From contig CAWIVJ010000029.1 of assembly GCA_963839525.1 (NCBI GenBank), positions 1-20,140 on the forward strand: a stretch of 20,140 nucleotides of DNA, written 5' to 3'. The notes below the pieces were generated by a model that was given only the letters and a program-made list of their open reading frames with translations, searched no databases and was not told the DNA's origin. This stretch comes from CAWIVJ01 sp963839525. Its GTDB lineage: Bacteria; Cyanobacteriota; Vampirovibrionia; Gastranaerophilales; Gastranaerophilaceae. Made by a program: the position numbers and the translations under genes. Of this stretch, positions 1-8,451 are shown piece after piece (the stretch's first letter is position 1; each line of letters opens with the position of its first letter).

Positions 1-2656
1 TAATATAATTATTTCCTTCGCCGGCATTTATTAGATTATATCCATCATTACTCCAATTCCAACCGCCATAGATTGTATCGTCTCCGGAACCTGTTGTTAT
101 AGTACTATAATTAACCTCCCTAATATAATTATTTCCTGAACCTGCATTTATAAAGCACTGCCCTTCATTCCTCCATACCCCTGTGCCTATAATCGTATCA
201 TCTCCTGAACCTGCATAAATAGTATCGTAAACATCACCTGCATTATCTTCTATATAATTATTTCCTTCTCCGGCATCAATAAAATTATAACTCCCGTCAT
301 CCCAGGCATTAATCGTATCATCTCCGTCGCCCCCATAGACTGCATTATGACTACCTGCCCCATAGCCATCAAAATTATTATTGCCATTGCCTAAATTTAT
401 TAAATTATAATTAGCAAAATTATTATTCCCGCTATGAATAGTTACAATATCATTACCTTCTCCACCGTCAATTATATTATTATCACCGCCATCATAAATA
501 GTTAATCTATCATTCCCATTTCCGCCATACATAACATTCCCCGAACTGTTATTAATAATATAATCATCACCGGCTCCGCCGACCATATAATCACTTCCGC
601 CATTGCCGCTTATATCATCATTCAACCCTGTTCCAGTCAAGAACTCATTCAGAGGAATCCTGTTTCCGCTACCGTCAATAACATAATCCCCGTTAGCATC
701 TCTGAGGTATTTGCCATCGATATGATTATCAATCCCGCCGCTGCTCACCGGCGGATTAATCGGTAAATCCTCTCCCTCATCGTCTTTGAGATGTATTCCC
801 AACGCCCCGTTGTAAAACTCTCTTATCTGGAAAGAGCCCGTGCTGTTTGCTATGTTTAAGGTGGTTCCCGAAAGCGTATATGTAAACCCGAAATTGTCTT
901 CAAAATTCGTTTCAGAGCCGTTGATGCTCGTTCCGCCCGCTATACCTATTCCGCCGGCAATAACACTTCCAACTCCGTCGGAGTCAAGGATTGTATCTTT
1001 TGCTAATGTCATAAAGTTATAAATCATCCCTGCATAATCAGTGCTGGTAGAGTTTCCTAAATCCATGTAATAAACGTCGTTTCCATCCCCGCCCACGAGC
1101 AAGTCTTTGCCTGCGCCGTCAAAGAGATAGTCGTCGCCGTCTCCGCCCATAAGAACGTCGTTTCCGTCTCCGCCGTCGAGAACGTCGTTATCCTCTCCGC
1201 CATTGATGAAGTCGTTGGAATTTCCGCCGGTAATGTAGTCGTTGCCTTCATCTCCGTCGAGGTTATTTTTTCCGTCGCCTGTTGAGGGTGTTGATGAGTT
1301 TCCGTAGATTGTGTCGTTGCCGGAGCCTCCGTGGATTTCGTCGTTGCCGGTTCCGCCTAGCAGGCTGTCGTTGCCTGTATTGCCGTAGAGTACATCGTTA
1401 TTTTCTGCACCGTTTAGGGTTGAGTTTGCGGAGCCTGTAGCGTGGAGTATGTCGTCTCCTTCACCGCCGTCGAGGTAGTCGTTTCCAGTGCCGCCGCCGT
1501 AGATTGTATCGTCTCCGGAGTCGCCGTAGAGTTGGTTGCCGGTTGTACCGGAGAGGGTTTCTGAACCGCCGGAGTTATCGTAGCCGTAGATTAGGTCGTT
1601 GTTGTTTCCGCCGTGGATTTCGTCTGCTCCATTACCACCTAATAATGTGTCATTTCCATTGCCATCGGGGTTTAGATAAGCTGATTTATCCCCGTATATT
1701 AAATCGTTGCCTGTACCACCTTTTATAAAATCATTGCCAGCGTCACCATATGAAGTTTCACCTTCGTTATCAAGATAAATTATATTATCATAACTATTAC
1801 CCTGAAAAGGGAAAGTGGTACCATTTGATTTGATTAGTATGAATTTTTCATCTTTGTAAAGATGTGAAATTTGTATATCATCATTTGTTAATTCGTCGAT
1901 ATTCTGCCTGTAAGTGCTGCTATTAATATAAAATTCACTTAATTCATCTATATCGTTAGTTGGGTCAGTGATATCATTACCACCATAATAACCACGTCTG
2001 CTTAATTCATCAACTATATCTTGGTATTCTTCTCCCCGGACAACTTTATAAGTATCGTCACCAACTTGAACATATACATCTTCAGTTTGTTTTAAGACGT
2101 CACTATAATAAAGAAACTTTTTGATTGTATCAAAAGAATATCCGGTTGCATTAACGATTATGTCCTTTGATTGTTTAGCTGTATCATATTCAGTTTTGTA
2201 TAATTCTCTATAAGCACTAGCAATTATTTCATAAGTAATCACATCATCTAGTACAACTGATGCAGCAGCAGTTAAAAAGTTTGATTTTGACAATGTAGCA
2301 AGAACTTTTAATCCATTAATACTATCAAATACAACAGGTAAAGAAATAAGTGTAATGCCTGTAAGCATATTACAAAATGCTATTGTTCCCTTTGTTGGAT
2401 CACCTTGCTCGGAGGCTACTCTTAGTTCAAAGATGCTAGGTGCAGATCCAAAAGAAAGTTGAGCAAATAGAGTCCCTAATTCGTCTATTGGAGCCAATTT
2501 ACTGACTACTGTAGAAGCTAAGACTCCTAAAGCAGCTACAAAATTATTATTTTCAGATGAGTTAATATATTTTGGGTCAAGAACAATTGGAGGATCAAAA
2601 CCATCATAATCTATTGTACGGTTAATATAAACGCTTGTTTCTAAATCTGTAGTCAT
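1..2656 (-). CDS. RTX (GGxGxDxx) repeat effector, type B, C-terminus beyond the window
   Basis: The frame is open from the ATG at 2656 to the left edge, 885 codons with no stop, so the C-terminus is missing. A good Shine-Dalgarno sequence (AAGGAGAAAATAG) precedes the start, and the ATG overlaps the stop of the upstream partner gene as ATGA. Residues about 1-290 form an unrecognised domain that resembles the N-terminus of the RTX protein at 10856-9651 in layout. Residues about 295-535 are a first block of Ca-binding nonapeptides. About 535-650 is the non-repeat domain shared with the lipase at 5783 (FTYTLSGTTLNIANSTGSF). A second, less regular RTX block then runs to the edge. The family is usually exported by type I secretion and folds on Ca outside the cell; that role is inferred. 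The activity of the N-terminal domain is unknown. Confidence 0.85.
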   Translation of the reverse strand, partial: MTTDLETSVYINRTIDYDGFDPPIVLDPKYINSSENNNFVAALGVLASTVVSKLAPIDELGTLFAQLSFGSAPSIFELRVASEQGDPTKGTIAFCNMLTGITLISLPVVFDSINGLKVLATLSKSNFLTAAASVVLDDVITYEIIASAYRELYKTEYDTAKQSKDIIVNATGYSFDTIKKFLYYSDVLKQTEDVYVQVGDDTYKVVRGEEYQDIVDELSRRGYYGGNDITDPTNDIDELSEFYINSSTYRQNIDELTNDDIQISHLYKDEKFILIKSNGTTFPFQGNSYDNIIYLDNEGETSYGDAGNDFIKGGTGNDLIYGDKSAYLNPDGNGNDTLLGGNGADEIHGGNNNDLIYGYDNSGGSETLSGTTGNQLYGDSGDDTIYGGGTGNDYLDGGEGDDILHATGSANSTLNGAENNDVLYGNTGNDSLLGGTGNDEIHGGSGNDTIYGNSSTPSTGDGKNNLDGDEGNDYITGGNSNDFINGGEDNDVLDGGDGNDVLMGGDGDDYLFDGAGKDLLVGGDGNDVYYMDLGNSTSTDYAGMIYNFMTLAKDTILDSDGVGSVIAGGIGIAGGTSINGSETNFEDNFGFTYTLSGTTLNIANSTGSFQIREFYNGALGIHLKDDEGEDLPINPPVSSGGIDNHIDGKYLRDANGDYVIDGSGNRIPLNEFLTGTGLNDDISGNGGSDYMVGGAGDDYIINNSSGNVMYGGNGNDRLTIYDGGDNNIIDGGEGNDIVTIHSGNNNFANYNLINLGNGNNNFDGYGAGSHNAVYGGDGDDTINAWDDGSYNFIDAGEGNNYIEDNAGDVYDTIYAGSGDDTIIGTGVWRNEGQCFINAGSGNNYIREVNYSTITTGSGDDTIYGGWNWSNDGYNLINAGEGNNYI
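729..1357 (-). repeat. 629-bp coding repeat, copy 1 (RTX block plus end domain)
   Basis: This stretch of the partial RTX gene repeats at 4018-4646 in the lipase gene (offset 3289) in the same reading frame. From about 825 to 1357 I see no difference, even at silent positions. The first 95 bp carry scattered changes. The part from 1141 onward is also shared with 7078-7390 and 12175-12357. Confidence 0.85.
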
Positions 2657-3888
2657 CTATTTTCTCCTTTTTTTAATTTTGCAAATCTTTTTGATTTTTC
2701 TGTAAAATATTTATTATATTCATCCAATATCGTTGTGTTGGAACATTTTTCAAATGTAAAGCCTGAAATGCCAACTGATGTCAATATTTGAATTGTTATT
2801 TTTTCACCGGGCTTTAATGAATTATAATTTTTAGTATAATAATCCATCATATTTTTATGTGTCTGACCAAGAATTGTTACTTCTTGAGAATCACAAGTAA
2901 TAGGAGGACCCCAATCAGATTTTGAGCCTATTAAATTTAAGGCTGTTTTATACAAAAATTTATCTTCATAGTATCTTTTGTTTTTTTCAAAATAGTCATA
3001 GCTTTCTTTGTCACTTTTAGCTGAATCTGCTTTTAATTTTTCAAATATATTTATTATGTTCATATAATTTTTAACATCTCCCGGTTTTGCATAAGGCAGA
3101 TGGTCAGGAAAATCATCGGTAGTATGACTTTGTTCAGATATTTGCAGTTTTGTACTTAAAATATTTGTTGAACTTATATATGCCTCAGCTAAATCAACAA
3201 ACCGCATTAATTTTTCTTTCTTTAATATTGGATTGGATATTTTAGCATTTGGCCAAGATAAAATATGAGAATACAATTCATCATTCCATTTTTCAAAACT
3301 CTTAACTTGCCATCTCGGCAACCGTTTGTATGTTTTATTGTTATAAGTGTATGAATCACTCAAAGTAGGCTGAACAATAGTTTTATACTCAACAAATCTT
3401 ATATTAAACCACCAAATCTCTCTTTCGCCTTCATCTTTTGGCAGTTTCGACATACCTATTTTATACAACCCGCCTTTTATCGGATAAAAGCCCCAAGTCA
3501 AAGGGTTTCCATATCCAAACATTTTAGATAAAGGAATAATATATATCTGATTTATCATAAATGCAGATTTTAAATATGTCCTTGCGACGGAATATCTAGG
3601 GCTTTTTAATTGATTCACAACCATAGGCGTAAAAATCAAAAGATTTATTATAGAAAAAATAACGATAAAATAAGCAAATCCTTTGAATAATTTTTTAGAT
3701 ATATTTTTAAAATTATCAAAATTAAAAGTATTTTTAAACCAAAATTTCCATTTTTCTTTAGTATTATACTCTCTTTCTTCCTCTGATGAAGAAGTACCGA
3801 CTACAAAAATGCCCATAATTGTTTCAAATAAAAGGGAGAAAAATGTTACTTTCTTTCCTTCTTTATTAATATTTTCTTTATCTTCCAT
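2653..3888 (-). CDS. Signal-anchored protein of unknown family, type B partner (paralogue of 10875-12023)
   Basis: The protein has 411 residues from the ATG at 3888; an in-frame GTG at 3891 is the alternative start. A charged N-terminus is followed by one strong membrane helix at about residues 70-91. The rest, about 320 residues, should face outward. It is clearly paralogous to the protein at 12023-10875. Matching stretches include SVARTYLKS against SASARAYMLS-like sequence, IYIIPLSKM against LYIFPLSHM, and SKLPKDEGEREIWW against SKFPKNEGEKEIWW, followed by a shared R-Y/F-VEY segment. I recognise no catalytic motif or named family. Its stop overlaps the start of the RTX gene by 4 nt, so the two are probably translationally coupled. 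Pairing of this family with an RTX effector in both copies suggests a dedicated partner, such as an immunity, anchoring or maturation factor. That role is inference. Confidence 0.8.
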   Translation of the reverse strand: MEDKENINKEGKKVTFFSLLFETIMGIFVVGTSSSEEEREYNTKEKWKFWFKNTFNFDNFKNISKKLFKGFAYFIVIFSIINLLIFTPMVVNQLKSPRYSVARTYLKSAFMINQIYIIPLSKMFGYGNPLTWGFYPIKGGLYKIGMSKLPKDEGEREIWWFNIRFVEYKTIVQPTLSDSYTYNNKTYKRLPRWQVKSFEKWNDELYSHILSWPNAKISNPILKKEKLMRFVDLAEAYISSTNILSTKLQISEQSHTTDDFPDHLPYAKPGDVKNYMNIINIFEKLKADSAKSDKESYDYFEKNKRYYEDKFLYKTALNLIGSKSDWGPPITCDSQEVTILGQTHKNMMDYYTKNYNSLKPGEKITIQILTSVGISGFTFEKCSNTTILDEYNKYFTEKSKRFAKLKKGENR

Positions 3889-3948
3889 CACTTAAACCCC
3901 AACTACATCTAAAAACATACTTATTGCTTACTTTACTACTTAAACCTT

Positions 3949-3974
3949 AAAAATCAACTAGCCCACTCGGGCTA
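3949..3974 (-). terminator. Hairpin terminator after the lipase gene
   Basis: Just after the lipase stop at 3981, the minus strand reads TAGCCC, loop GAGT, GGGCTA, then GTTGATTTTT. This is a 6-bp GC-containing stem followed within a few bases by five T. The same place in the other modules carries weaker versions (GCCCGAGTGGG at about 12105, GCCTTGATGGG at about 7005 and 9622). This copy may therefore be the functional ancestor and the others decayed. Confidence 0.5.
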
Positions 3975-3980
3975 TTGACA

Positions 3981-5783
3981 CTATGCCGCCCTTCTCAATC
4001 TGTAATCATTTAAATTATCAATCCCGCCGCTGTTTACCGGCGGATTAATCGGCAAATCCTCTCCTTCTGCGTCTTTGAGGTGTATTCCCAGCGCCCCATT
4101 ATAAAAATCCCTTATCTGGAAAGAGCCCGTGCTGTTTGCTATGTTTAAGGTGGTTCCCGAAAGCGTATATGTAAACCCGAAATTGTCTTCAAAATTCGTT
4201 TCAGAGCCGTTGATGCTCGTTCCGCCCGCTATACCTATTCCGCCGGCAATAACACTTCCAACTCCGTCGGAGTCAAGGATTGTATCTTTTGCTAATGTCA
4301 TAAAGTTATAAATCATCCCTGCATAATCAGTGCTGGTAGAGTTTCCTAAATCCATGTAATAAACGTCGTTTCCATCCCCGCCCACGAGCAAGTCTTTGCC
4401 TGCGCCGTCAAAGAGATAGTCGTCGCCGTCTCCGCCCATAAGAACGTCGTTTCCGTCTCCGCCGTCGAGAACGTCGTTATCCTCTCCGCCATTGATGAAG
4501 TCGTTGGAATTTCCGCCGGTAATGTAGTCGTTGCCTTCATCTCCGTCGAGGTTATTTTTTCCGTCGCCTGTTGAGGGTGTTGATGAGTTTCCGTAGATTG
4601 TGTCGTTGCCGGAGCCTCCGTGGATTTCGTCGTTGCCGGTTCCGCCGTGGATTTCGTCTGCTCCGTGACCTCCGTAGATTGTGTCGTTGCCGTCCAATCC
4701 ATTTACAGTATCATTGCCTTCGTTTGCCCAGATTTTGTCGTTATTGGACGAACCTGTTAGGGATAAGGTTTCAGAACCTGTGGCGGCTCCCCAAATATAA
4801 TCCCCTGTGCTTAATGAAAAATGCAAATCTTCCTGTGGAGTACCTAAATCCTTTAATTTATTAAAAGCAGTTATAAATGTCTCTTCTGTAACTTGATTGT
4901 CTATGGCAAGTTTTGCCGCTGTTGCGGTAGCATCATCTTCTGCAACATCGTACCACCAAAGTGAAAGTCCATCTATACCAGACCAATCAGGAGATGTAAA
5001 TATTGGCAATGTATCATAAATTTTATGGGCTCTAAAATTATAGTTAGTTCCTGTAGATTCATCTGTTTGGGAATTTGCTTTTAAAAAATATGTAGTTCCT
5101 AAGTGGTCTCCTATGTAGTTTCCACCTACATAGACATCTGTAAGATTACCAACTATATCACTCATATTTACATAATCATTTATTGTTGAATAATTATTAT
5201 CTTGAGAGATTAATTGAATTATTTCTTCTAATCGTTCGGGATATAAGGTACTAAAGTAATTATATGCAATGTTTCGTATTTCGGAAATTAAGTGACTTAT
5301 TCCAGGAGGATTGAAAGCATAAGTTGCAACATAATTTGAAGAATCAATACTTTTATTACTTAAATCTTCAGCGATAGCACCAATAAGTTCTGCTAATGCT
5401 CCACCAAGAGAATGCCCCGTAATTATTATATTTGCATCAGGATTTGCTTCTTTAATTTGCAAATAAAAACTAAGTGCATCAGCAAATTGATTTGGAATTT
5501 GCCCGATTGCTATTTGTCCATTTGCCAACCAATCTTCAACTGTATCTTCTGTTCCTCGATAAGATATTATAATTTCACTACCATCACCATTGGTATATGC
5601 TGCAGATGCAAATCCGTTAGCAGATTCATAATAATAAGTAGTGGTTAAAGGATCACTATCAAGATCCATTTGTATCCAACTATTTCCAGACAAGTCATGT
5701 TCAACTAGAATTTCACTTAATGTTTTTTCACCATTGTATACAGCTTCTGCTAACGCTGAACATATATTTCTGTAATCTGTCAT
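3981..5783 (-). CDS. Class 3 lipase with C-terminal RTX repeats (type A effector)
   Basis: This is a 600-residue secreted-type lipase or phospholipase. Residues 1-330 are an alpha/beta hydrolase of the lipase class 3 family. The oxyanion strand ISYRGTE lies at about 73-79, and the nucleophile elbow GHSLGG at 123-128 contains Ser125. Asp209 in VNMSDIVG and His253 in NFRAHKIYD complete a plausible triad. RTX nonapeptides (GGxGNDxI) follow at about 350-475, then a conserved end domain (DTILDSDGVGS, about 500-580) as in many RTX exoproteins. There is no Sec signal peptide, as expected for type I secretion. The start is well supported by AAAGGAGATAAAT before the ATG. It lies 30 nt behind the kelch gene at 6926-5814 and probably forms one transcript with it. 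The lipid substrate cannot be read from the sequence. Confidence 0.92.
   Translation of the reverse strand: MTDYRNICSALAEAVYNGEKTLSEILVEHDLSGNSWIQMDLDSDPLTTTYYYESANGFASAAYTNGDGSEIIISYRGTEDTVEDWLANGQIAIGQIPNQFADALSFYLQIKEANPDANIIITGHSLGGALAELIGAIAEDLSNKSIDSSNYVATYAFNPPGISHLISEIRNIAYNYFSTLYPERLEEIIQLISQDNNYSTINDYVNMSDIVGNLTDVYVGGNYIGDHLGTTYFLKANSQTDESTGTNYNFRAHKIYDTLPIFTSPDWSGIDGLSLWWYDVAEDDATATAAKLAIDNQVTEETFITAFNKLKDLGTPQEDLHFSLSTGDYIWGAATGSETLSLTGSSNNDKIWANEGNDTVNGLDGNDTIYGGHGADEIHGGTGNDEIHGGSGNDTIYGNSSTPSTGDGKNNLDGDEGNDYITGGNSNDFINGGEDNDVLDGGDGNDVLMGGDGDDYLFDGAGKDLLVGGDGNDVYYMDLGNSTSTDYAGMIYNFMTLAKDTILDSDGVGSVIAGGIGIAGGTSINGSETNFEDNFGFTYTLSGTTLNIANSTGSFQIRDFYNGALGIHLKDAEGEDLPINPPVNSGGIDNLNDYRLRRAA
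4018..4742 (-). repeat. Coding repeat, copy 2, overlapping the block shared with 7078-7390
   Basis: Positions 4018-4646 pair with 729-1357. Positions 4430-4742 pair with 7078-7390 at offset 2648, and I find no mismatch over those 313 bp. The 7390 boundary is exactly where the second lipase copy switches from its own diverged sequence to shared RTX DNA. Confidence 0.85.
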
Positions 5784-5813
5784 ATTTATCTCCTTTGTTT
5801 TATCTTGTAATAC

Positions 5814-6926
5814 TTAAGGTAAGTATAATTCGGCACTTTTAAGTATATTATCAGCTGTGTCTCCCTTTCCTCCAGTTATTAAGACATTACCATTATTTAA
5901 TAACGTTGCAGTTGAAGAGGCTCGAGCAAAGTTTAAACTAGGTCCATCAATTAATTTGTTTAAATGTGGATTGTAAACAAAACTATTCTTAATTCCTGAA
6001 TAATACCAAGGTTGTTCTTTTGCTCCGCCAAAAAATAAAACATTTCCATCCTTTAGTAAAATACTTTTATTTCCTATAAATTTATGATTTAATGAAACTG
6101 AAGTATCTTCAATCAACAATGAATTAGGATTAAGTATTTTCATATTAACCCTTTTTTTAAATATTTTGCAATAAGGAATTAAAATGTAACCATTTTTTAA
6201 AACAACAGGCAAAGGATTGCCAAATGTTATTATTGAACAAGAAGTTTCTTTTAGTTTAATAAATTTATTCATTTTTACAATATATAACTCAGGAATATTT
6301 AAAGCAATGTTGTTTATACTATTTCCTCCTAAAATGAGAACATTTCCATCCTTCAATAAAATAGAAAAGTGTTCACTTCTTGGAGTATTTAATTTAGGAA
6401 CTATTTCAAATTTTTCTGTTTTAGGATTATAAATTTCTGAAACAGGAACAAGTTTACTTAAATCTGGTTTTCCATTCTGGGATGTAAATGTTTTACCGCC
6501 GATAATTAGAGTTCTACCATTTTTTAATAATGTTGCAGTTGCTCCAGATCTAGAGTAATTCATATCATTTGTTAATTTGAATTTTTCGGTTCTTGGATCA
6601 AATAATTCAGCATTAGCATTAATACCCGTTATCAATACCTTGCCATCATTCAACAATGTTGCCGTATCAACATCTCCCGAAAGCATTTCTTCAACTAATT
6701 TGAATTTTTTATTTTTGGGATTATAGATTTCAACTGTATTCTTACTATCTCCACCTAATATTAAAACTCGACCATCTTTTAGTAAAACAGCCTTATGCCC
6801 TACCCTTGGAATATTCATATCCCCAACTCTTACAAACACATTATGCTTAGGAATAACAAAATATGTTCCAAAAGCAACTAAAATAATAATTATGCTTATT
6901 AATAAAATTTTTGTACTCTTCTTCAT
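5814..6926 (-). CDS. Membrane-anchored kelch-like beta-propeller protein (type A partner)
   Basis: I place the start at 6926, giving MKKSTK and 370 residues, because GGAGGG sits 4 nt upstream. The longer reading begins at a TTG at 6953 and would bury this site. Residues 7-24 are a hydrophobic signal anchor. The rest holds seven kelch-type units with cores such as DGRVLILGG, DGKVLITGI, NGRTLIIGG, DGNVLILGG, NGYILIPYC, DGNVLFFGG and NGNVLITGG. These alternate with EIYNPKTEKFE-like strands and would make a complete seven-bladed propeller outside the membrane. Units 2 and 5 are degenerate. No enzyme residues are evident, so binding is the likely role. It is followed after 30 nt by the lipase, and the same pairing recurs at 9543-7034. 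It may bind, chaperone or neutralise the lipase; this is inferred. Confidence 0.85.
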   Translation of the reverse strand: MKKSTKILLISIIIILVAFGTYFVIPKHNVFVRVGDMNIPRVGHKAVLLKDGRVLILGGDSKNTVEIYNPKNKKFKLVEEMLSGDVDTATLLNDGKVLITGINANAELFDPRTEKFKLTNDMNYSRSGATATLLKNGRTLIIGGKTFTSQNGKPDLSKLVPVSEIYNPKTEKFEIVPKLNTPRSEHFSILLKDGNVLILGGNSINNIALNIPELYIVKMNKFIKLKETSCSIITFGNPLPVVLKNGYILIPYCKIFKKRVNMKILNPNSLLIEDTSVSLNHKFIGNKSILLKDGNVLFFGGAKEQPWYYSGIKNSFVYNPHLNKLIDGPSLNFARASSTATLLNNGNVLITGGKGDTADNILKSAELYLP

Positions 6927-7089
6927 AAAACCCTCCAGCATGCTTAACCCCAACTATTTTTGTTTAGCTTACCCCAAAAACACCAAATGTAAATAACCCA
7001 TCAAGGCAATTGACTATTTCGCAAACCCTCGCCTCAAGCGCATTTCAAAAATCCATAGTTGTTTAATTTTATAACCCCTCCGCCCATAA
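6859..7089 (-). repeat. Inter-module repeat, copy 1
   Basis: This 231-bp block matches 9476-9706 at every base I compared except one (6931 against 9548). On the minus strand it holds, in order, the last codons of a truncated RTX gene (ending in GFLKCA and TGA), a degenerate hairpin, about 60 nt of leader, the GGAGGG ribosome site, and the first about 22 codons of the kelch gene. The part from about 6917 upward is also shared with 12014-12185. Confidence 0.85.
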
Positions 7090-8422
7090 GAACGTCGTTT
7101 CCGTCTCCGCCGTCGAGAACGTCGTTATCCTCTCCGCCATTGATGAAGTCGTTGGAATTTCCGCCGGTAATGTAGTCGTTGCCTTCATCTCCGTCGAGGT
7201 TATTTTTTCCGTCGCCTGTTGAGGGTGTTGATGAGTTTCCGTAGATTGTGTCGTTGCCGGAGCCTCCGTGGATTTCGTCGTTGCCGGTTCCGCCGTGGAT
7301 TTCGTCTGCTCCGTGACCTCCGTAGATTGTGTCGTTGCCGTCCAATCCATTTACAGTATCATTGCCTTCGTTTGCCCAGATTTTGTCGTTTGAAATTTTC
7401 TGAGGTGTCTAACCCACCGTTTAAGGTATTATTTCCTTCTGTGCCTAATATGTAATCGCCATCTTCTAGAGAATAACTTAAAATTTCCGTTGGAGAACCC
7501 ATTGCCAATAATTTTTCAAAAGCTGTTTTAAAAGTTGTTTCATTAACTTGTGATGAAAAGAGGGTTTTAAATGTATTAATATTATTTGCATTATCATAAA
7601 GCCAAAGCGAAAGACCATCTATACCTGTCCAACTAGGAGGATTAGAAATAGGTTCAGTATTATAAATCCCATGGGATCTTAGAATCTCTGCAATTTGATT
7701 CGTCGGATTAATTTGTGATGTAGGGTTTAAGAAAAAAGCATCACCTAAATAATCTCCTACTGATAAATTAGCAAGTGAAACATTGGACAAATTACCAATA
7801 AAATCACTCATGTTTATGTAATTATGAATTGTTGAATAATTATTGTCTGAGCTGTCAGCTGTAGTATTTCGTCAAGTCTTTCGGGGTATACCATAGCCAG
7901 ATAGTTATAAGCGATATTTCTTATGGAAGAAAGTAAATGGCTTACTGCAGGAGGATTAAAGGCATAAGTTTCAATATAATGTGTAATTTCAAAGTTAGAA
8001 TTATTCATATCTTCTGCAATTGCACCAACAAGTTGGGCTAAAGCTCCACCGAGAGAATGACCCGTTATTGTTATATTTGCTGTTGGGTTAGCTGCTTTAA
8101 CTTTATAATAGAAATCCAATGCGTCATAGAATTGGTCGGGAACTTGACCTAATCCTATTTGTAAATCAGCCCAAAGATCTTCTGCCGTTGTTGGTTCCGT
8201 GCCTCTGAAAGAGATTACTATTTCATTACCATTTTTATATGCTGCTCCAGCAAATCCTGAATTGGTTTCATAATATTTATCATCCGTAGTCCCATTATTA
8301 TCCCAATCATCTTGTATTTGTGTCCAATCACTAGGAATACTCAATTCATGGTTTATATTGTCTGATTCGTGGTCCCCATAAACTGCATCTGCCAAAGCCG
8401 CACAAGTTATTCTGTCTGCCAT
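7034..8422 (-). pseudogene. Class 3 lipase-RTX gene, second copy, frameshifted and truncated
   Basis: The start (ATG at 8422, with AAAGGAG upstream) and residues 1-190 are intact. They include ISFRGTE and the nucleophile elbow GHSLGG. A one-base loss at about 7846-7850 sends the frame to a stop at 7814. The lipase sequence continues in the next frame (NYINMSDFIGNL with the catalytic Asp, then RSHGIYNTEP with the His) until a stop at 7359. RTX repeats resume in the original frame from about 7388 after a compensating base gain. The end is truncated: after the repeats it switches to GVIKLNNYGFLKCA and stops, so the end domain seen in the 5783-3981 copy is missing. As it stands only the N-terminal half can be made, so I call it a pseudogene. 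Assembly error at the two indels is the main alternative. Confidence 0.75.
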
Positions 8423-8451
8423 TTTTATTCTCCTTTATTTCTTAATTAATT

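Noticed and set aside
1050..1770. Regularly spaced short repeats that might be taken for a CRISPR array
   Set aside because: The period is 27 bp (nine codons) or multiples and follows the GGxGxDxx protein repeat; there are no unique spacers and no cas genes.
4346..4702. Thr-rich open frames antiparallel or out of phase with the RTX blocks (also at 1057, 7069, 12166)
   Set aside because: They are the +1 reading of Gly-Asp-rich repeats, start without ribosome sites and always coincide with the shared RTX DNA.
4571..4864. Arg/Cys-rich plus-strand frames across the RTX DNA (also at 1504, 7219 and 12947)
   Set aside because: They are the reverse-strand reading of repeat or Thr/Pro-rich codons, with no start signal.
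6927..6953. Upstream TTG starts giving MGLSMLEGF in the partner genes (also at 9570 and 12050)
   Set aside because: The GGAGG ribosome site lies inside that extension, directly before MKK, and the extension would spoil the signal-anchor layout.
7359..7850. Programmed frameshifting in the second lipase
   Set aside because: No slippery heptamer or downstream structure is evident at either site, and the first lipase copy does not need a shift.
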